Origin: JAQBQB01 sp963757185
GTDB lineage: Bacteria; Gemmatimonadota; Gemmatimonadetes; Gemmatimonadales; Gemmatimonadaceae
DNA length: 64,000 nucleotides
NCBI GenBank assembly: GCA_963757185.1
Contig: CAVWQI010000009.1
Span: 558,001 to 622,000 of the forward strand
Direction of reading: 5' to 3'
The notes under the pieces were generated by a model. The model was not told the DNA's origin and made no database searches. It saw only the letters and a program-made list of their open reading frames with translations. A program made the position numbers and the translations under genes. Below are positions 61,531 through 64,000 of the stretch, piece by piece; position 1 is the first letter of the stretch; every line of letters starts with the position of its first letter.

Positions 61531-63072
61531 ATGCGCCACCTCCCTGCTTTCCTCGCATTGGCGCTCGTCGCTGGTTCGGCCGCCGCGCAGACGGCGGTCG
61601 TCAGCGGAACGCGACCGGCTCGACTCATCATTCGCAACGCCACCATCGTCGACGGGAACGGGACTCCTGCCAAAGGACCGTTCGACATCGTCGTTCAGGG
61701 CGGCACGATCACGCAGCTCGTCGCGCTCGACCTGGTGTCTTTGGGGCGCAACGCCGCCGATCGTCGTCCGCGCGCGGATGCGAACACGGCCGAGATCGAC
61801 GCGACCGGGAAGTATGTTCTCCCGGGACTGATCAACGCCCACGCTCACCTGCAGGACGAGCGCGGGGGATCCGCGCAGCCGATCGAGTACGAGTTCAAGA
61901 TCTGGCTCGCGTGCGGGATCACCGCGGTTCGCGATGTGGGCAGTGACACGCGAAAGGCTCTCGCGTGGCGCGACGCCAGCAACAAGGGCACGCTCCAGGC
62001 GCCGCGCATCTTCGTCTATCCGCAGTTCGGCCGGCCCACCAACGCCGACTCCGCCCGGGCCCGCGTGAGAGCGCTCAAGGCGATGGGCGCCGACGGCATC
62101 AAACTGCTCGGCATCGACCGCGACATCATGCAGGTGATGGAGGACGAAGCGCACAAGGAAGGACTGCGCATCGCCCACCACGTCGGTGTCGAGGAGACGA
62201 ACGCCTGGGACGACATCCACTTCGGCACGACGAGCATCGAGCATTGGTACGGCATCCCCGACGCGGCGATTCTCGACGGCGTGCAGGCTTTTCCGTCGTA
62301 CTACAACTACAACAACGAGACGGACCGCTTCCGGTGGGCCGGCCATTTGTGGCGCGAAGCGGACCCGGCGCGGCTCCAGATGGTGCTCGACTCGATGGTC
62401 GCGCGCCACGTTGCTTGGGTGCCGACTTTCGACATTTATGAGGCGTCCAGAGACCTTCAGCGCGCGAAGACGCAGCCCTGGTTCGCCGACTACCTGCACC
62501 CGACCCTCGAGGACTACTTCAAGCCCGACCCGGCGAACCACGGATCGTATTTCTTCGGCTGGACGTCCACGGACGAGACGTACTGGAAGGAGAACTATCG
62601 AATTTGGATGAACGCCGTGCGCGACTTCGAGCGGAAGGGCGGACTGGTGGGCGCGGGAGACGACGCGGGGTTCATCTATCAGATGTACGGCTTCGGACTT
62701 TTACGCGAGCTCGAGCTCCACCAGGAAGCAGGCTTCAGCCCGATCAAGGTCATCCAGCACGCGACGTTCAACAACGCGCGCATCCTCGGCAAAGAAACCG
62801 AAATGGGCCGCGTTCGTCAGGGATTCAAGGCGGATCTGATCGTGGTGAACGGCAATCCGTTGGAAAACCTGAAAGTGCTCTACCCAACCGGCGTGGACGA
62901 CATCAAGAATGGAAAACCGGTTCATACCGGCGGCGTCGAGTGGACGATCAAGGACGGTATCCCATACCACGGTCCGACGCTCATGGCGGAGGTGAAGCAG
63001 CTCGTCGCCAAGGCTCGCGCGGAACGCGGAACGAAGGCAGATCGAACGGACAAGCGTGAACGAAACCGTTGA
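61531..63072 (+). CDS. Amidohydrolase-superfamily enzyme, exported
   Basis: 513 residues with signal peptide FLALALVAGSAAAQTA. It has the metal-dependent amidohydrolase opening (RNATIVDGNGTPAKGPFDIV) and YVLPGLINAHAHLQDERG with the HxH metal ligands. Later come IKLLGIDRDIMQ (in place of a carboxylated Lys or similar), RIAHHVGVEETNAWDD (His ligand), GAGDDAGFI (Asp ligand) and the closing KADLIVVNGNPLENL. Exported members of this group are imidazolonepropionase- or prolidase-like and often act on dipeptides or cyclic amides. The exact substrate cannot be told. The last 17 bp overlap the start of the esterase gene. Confidence 0.92.
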   Translation: MRHLPAFLALALVAGSAAAQTAVVSGTRPARLIIRNATIVDGNGTPAKGPFDIVVQGGTITQLVALDLVSLGRNAADRRPRADANTAEIDATGKYVLPGLINAHAHLQDERGGSAQPIEYEFKIWLACGITAVRDVGSDTRKALAWRDASNKGTLQAPRIFVYPQFGRPTNADSARARVRALKAMGADGIKLLGIDRDIMQVMEDEAHKEGLRIAHHVGVEETNAWDDIHFGTTSIEHWYGIPDAAILDGVQAFPSYYNYNNETDRFRWAGHLWREADPARLQMVLDSMVARHVAWVPTFDIYEASRDLQRAKTQPWFADYLHPTLEDYFKPDPANHGSYFFGWTSTDETYWKENYRIWMNAVRDFERKGGLVGAGDDAGFIYQMYGFGLLRELELHQEAGFSPIKVIQHATFNNARILGKETEMGRVRQGFKADLIVVNGNPLENLKVLYPTGVDDIKNGKPVHTGGVEWTIKDGIPYHGPTLMAEVKQLVAKARAERGTKADRTDKRERNR

Positions 63073-64000
63073 CGACGTGACGCCCGCCTCCCGATGGCAA
63101 AGTCGTTGGGAGATTCAAGAGCCGACTGAAGCCCCGCAGCTCACTGGCCCGGGCGCCACGGGCTGGACAGGGCTCACGCTCGGGATCATCGCGCTCTTCG
63201 GAGCGGCGTGGATTTTCCTTCCGCCCCCGACCTACTTCTTCCTGCGGTTCGCCGTCGCCGCGCCCGAGCTGTGCGCCTGGATCGGCATTCTCGCGCTCGT
63301 GGGCATCGTCTTCGCTCTGGGCAGCGCGTCGCGTTCGCGCGTCTCGCAGTTGGCCGTCCTCATCGGTCTGATCTCGCTTGGAACCGCAGAGAGCGTGTTC
63401 TTCCGCCTTGGCGCGACGATCCACGACCTGGACGCGCAGGCCGGCGTGATGATTCGCGAACCCGCCGCGCCGCTCCGCGCGGCGCCGGTGAGCGCGCTGG
63501 ACCTGTTCCGCGGCGTTCCGACGAACGAGGCGCGCATCGACCGCGGGCTGACCTTTGTGTCGAGGAACGGCCGGCCGCTCACGCTGGACGTGTACCGTCC
63601 GCAGAAGCCGGGACGTTTCCCCGTGATCGTCCAGATTCACGGCGGTTCGTGGCGAAACGGCGCCCCCGAAGACCATTCCGATTTTGCCGAGTGGCTGACG
63701 AACGCCGGTTACGTCGTGTTCTCGATCGACTACCGTCGCGCCCCCGAGACGCGTTGGCCCGCGCAACTCGCCGACGTCGACACGGCGCTCGCTTGGATCA
63801 GCGCGCACTCGAGCGAGTACGAGGCCGACACGACGCGAATCGTGCTGCTCGGCCGGTCGGCCGGCGGACAGCTCGCGCTGCTCTCCGCGTACTCGAAGCA
63901 GCGCCCCGGAGTTCGCGGCGTCATCAGCCTCTATGGCCCCGTCGACCTGGTGGCGTCATACCGCGACCCGCCGCATCCGGACCCGCTGGGGATTCGGTCG
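63056..64000 (+). CDS. Membrane-anchored alpha/beta hydrolase (esterase/lipase), partial
   Basis: Starts at a GTG at 63056 and stays open to the window edge (315 codons); the end lies outside. Residues 1-35 are cytoplasmic, followed by hydrophobic segments around 37-55, 65-85 and 90-107. A periplasmic hydrolase domain then begins with VIVQIHGGSWRNG (oxyanion loop), FSIDYRRAPETRWPAQLADV and the nucleophile elbow LLGRSAGGQLALLSAY. This matches hormone-sensitive-lipase/BD-FAE-type esterases. The His of the triad is not yet visible. Translationally linked to the exported amidohydrolase, so both may process the same kind of small amide or ester. Confidence 0.86.
   Translation, partial: MNETVDDVTPASRWQSRWEIQEPTEAPQLTGPGATGWTGLTLGIIALFGAAWIFLPPPTYFFLRFAVAAPELCAWIGILALVGIVFALGSASRSRVSQLAVLIGLISLGTAESVFFRLGATIHDLDAQAGVMIREPAAPLRAAPVSALDLFRGVPTNEARIDRGLTFVSRNGRPLTLDVYRPQKPGRFPVIVQIHGGSWRNGAPEDHSDFAEWLTNAGYVVFSIDYRRAPETRWPAQLADVDTALAWISAHSSEYEADTTRIVLLGRSAGGQLALLSAYSKQRPGVRGVISLYGPVDLVASYRDPPHPDPLGIRS

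Noticed and set aside
1..64000. tRNA, rRNA, riboswitch or prophage genes
   Set aside because: None was recognised by eye; weakly structured RNAs could still be missed without a covariance search.

Overview
The window is high-G+C bacterial DNA. It has many GTG starts, tight ATGA or GTGA gene couplings, two PadR/ADOP-type FtsX permease pairs, sortilin-like BNR propellers, DUF5916 proteins, and many exported peptidases and sugar hydrolases. That mix points to a soil-type Gemmatimonadota bacterium, or less likely an Acidobacteriota relative. This is an inference from gene content; no rRNA or tRNA gene was seen. A heterotroph living on protein and polysaccharide debris, with a quinoprotein/cytochrome c periplasmic oxidation branch, would fit.

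Layout. 1-950: a PadR regulator with two palindromic operators and the start of an ADOP permease, running leftward off the edge. 1080-3447: a compact three-gene cassette, lower in G+C than its flanks, encoding two unknown proteins and a ComEC-like metallo-beta-lactamase-fold protein. This is the best candidate in the window for an undescribed system. 3532-6673: an M14 carboxypeptidase broken by frameshifts. 7163-11736: glycosyltransferase and glycogen-debranching-type hydrolase, MscL, and a GxxExxY-family gene. 11926-21069: a sortilin/BNR propeller, a DUF5916 outer-membrane protein, a small membrane protein and a PA14-containing GH3. 21079-24077: a second PadR/ADOP pair with its own operator. 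24265-27633: a frameshifted acyltransferase, an LpxH-like phosphoesterase and an overlapping glycosyltransferase. 27853-33689: GH29 fucosidase, a YdeI/DUF1801 protein, and M13 and M1 peptidases. 33818-38283: a small outer-membrane-like protein, an alpha-toroid/formyltransferase fusion, a frameshifted GH18 and an OsmC protein. 38477-47692: a second BNR propeller, a pseudokinase-LprI fusion, IlvE, and a subtilase with an alpha/beta hydrolase. 47869-60993: a redox block with three related c-type cytochromes, a Tat-exported FAD oxidase (frameshifted), a PQQ dehydrogenase, a HupE/UreJ protein and three NHL propellers. 60999-64000: MaoC hydratase, amidohydrolase and a partial membrane-anchored esterase.

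Two genome-scale patterns stand out. First, a dispersed intergenic repeat with the core ACACGGAAACAAACGG next to GGCATCAACA occurs at five places between 6.8 and 27.8 kb, four times as an inverted pair. One copy abuts the stop of the GxxExxY gene. A different inverted-repeat element lies at 49.55-49.71 kb, and an octamer tandem repeat (CCGGTCCA) lies just upstream of three exported-protein genes. Second, Gly/Arg-rich (GRGG) low-complexity tracts are inserted into at least eight unrelated exported proteins.

Four genes carry apparent frameshifts (M14 carboxypeptidase, acyltransferase, GH18, FAD oxidase). One is clearly a one-base loss in a C7 run, so assembly error is a real possibility and the products are described as if intact.
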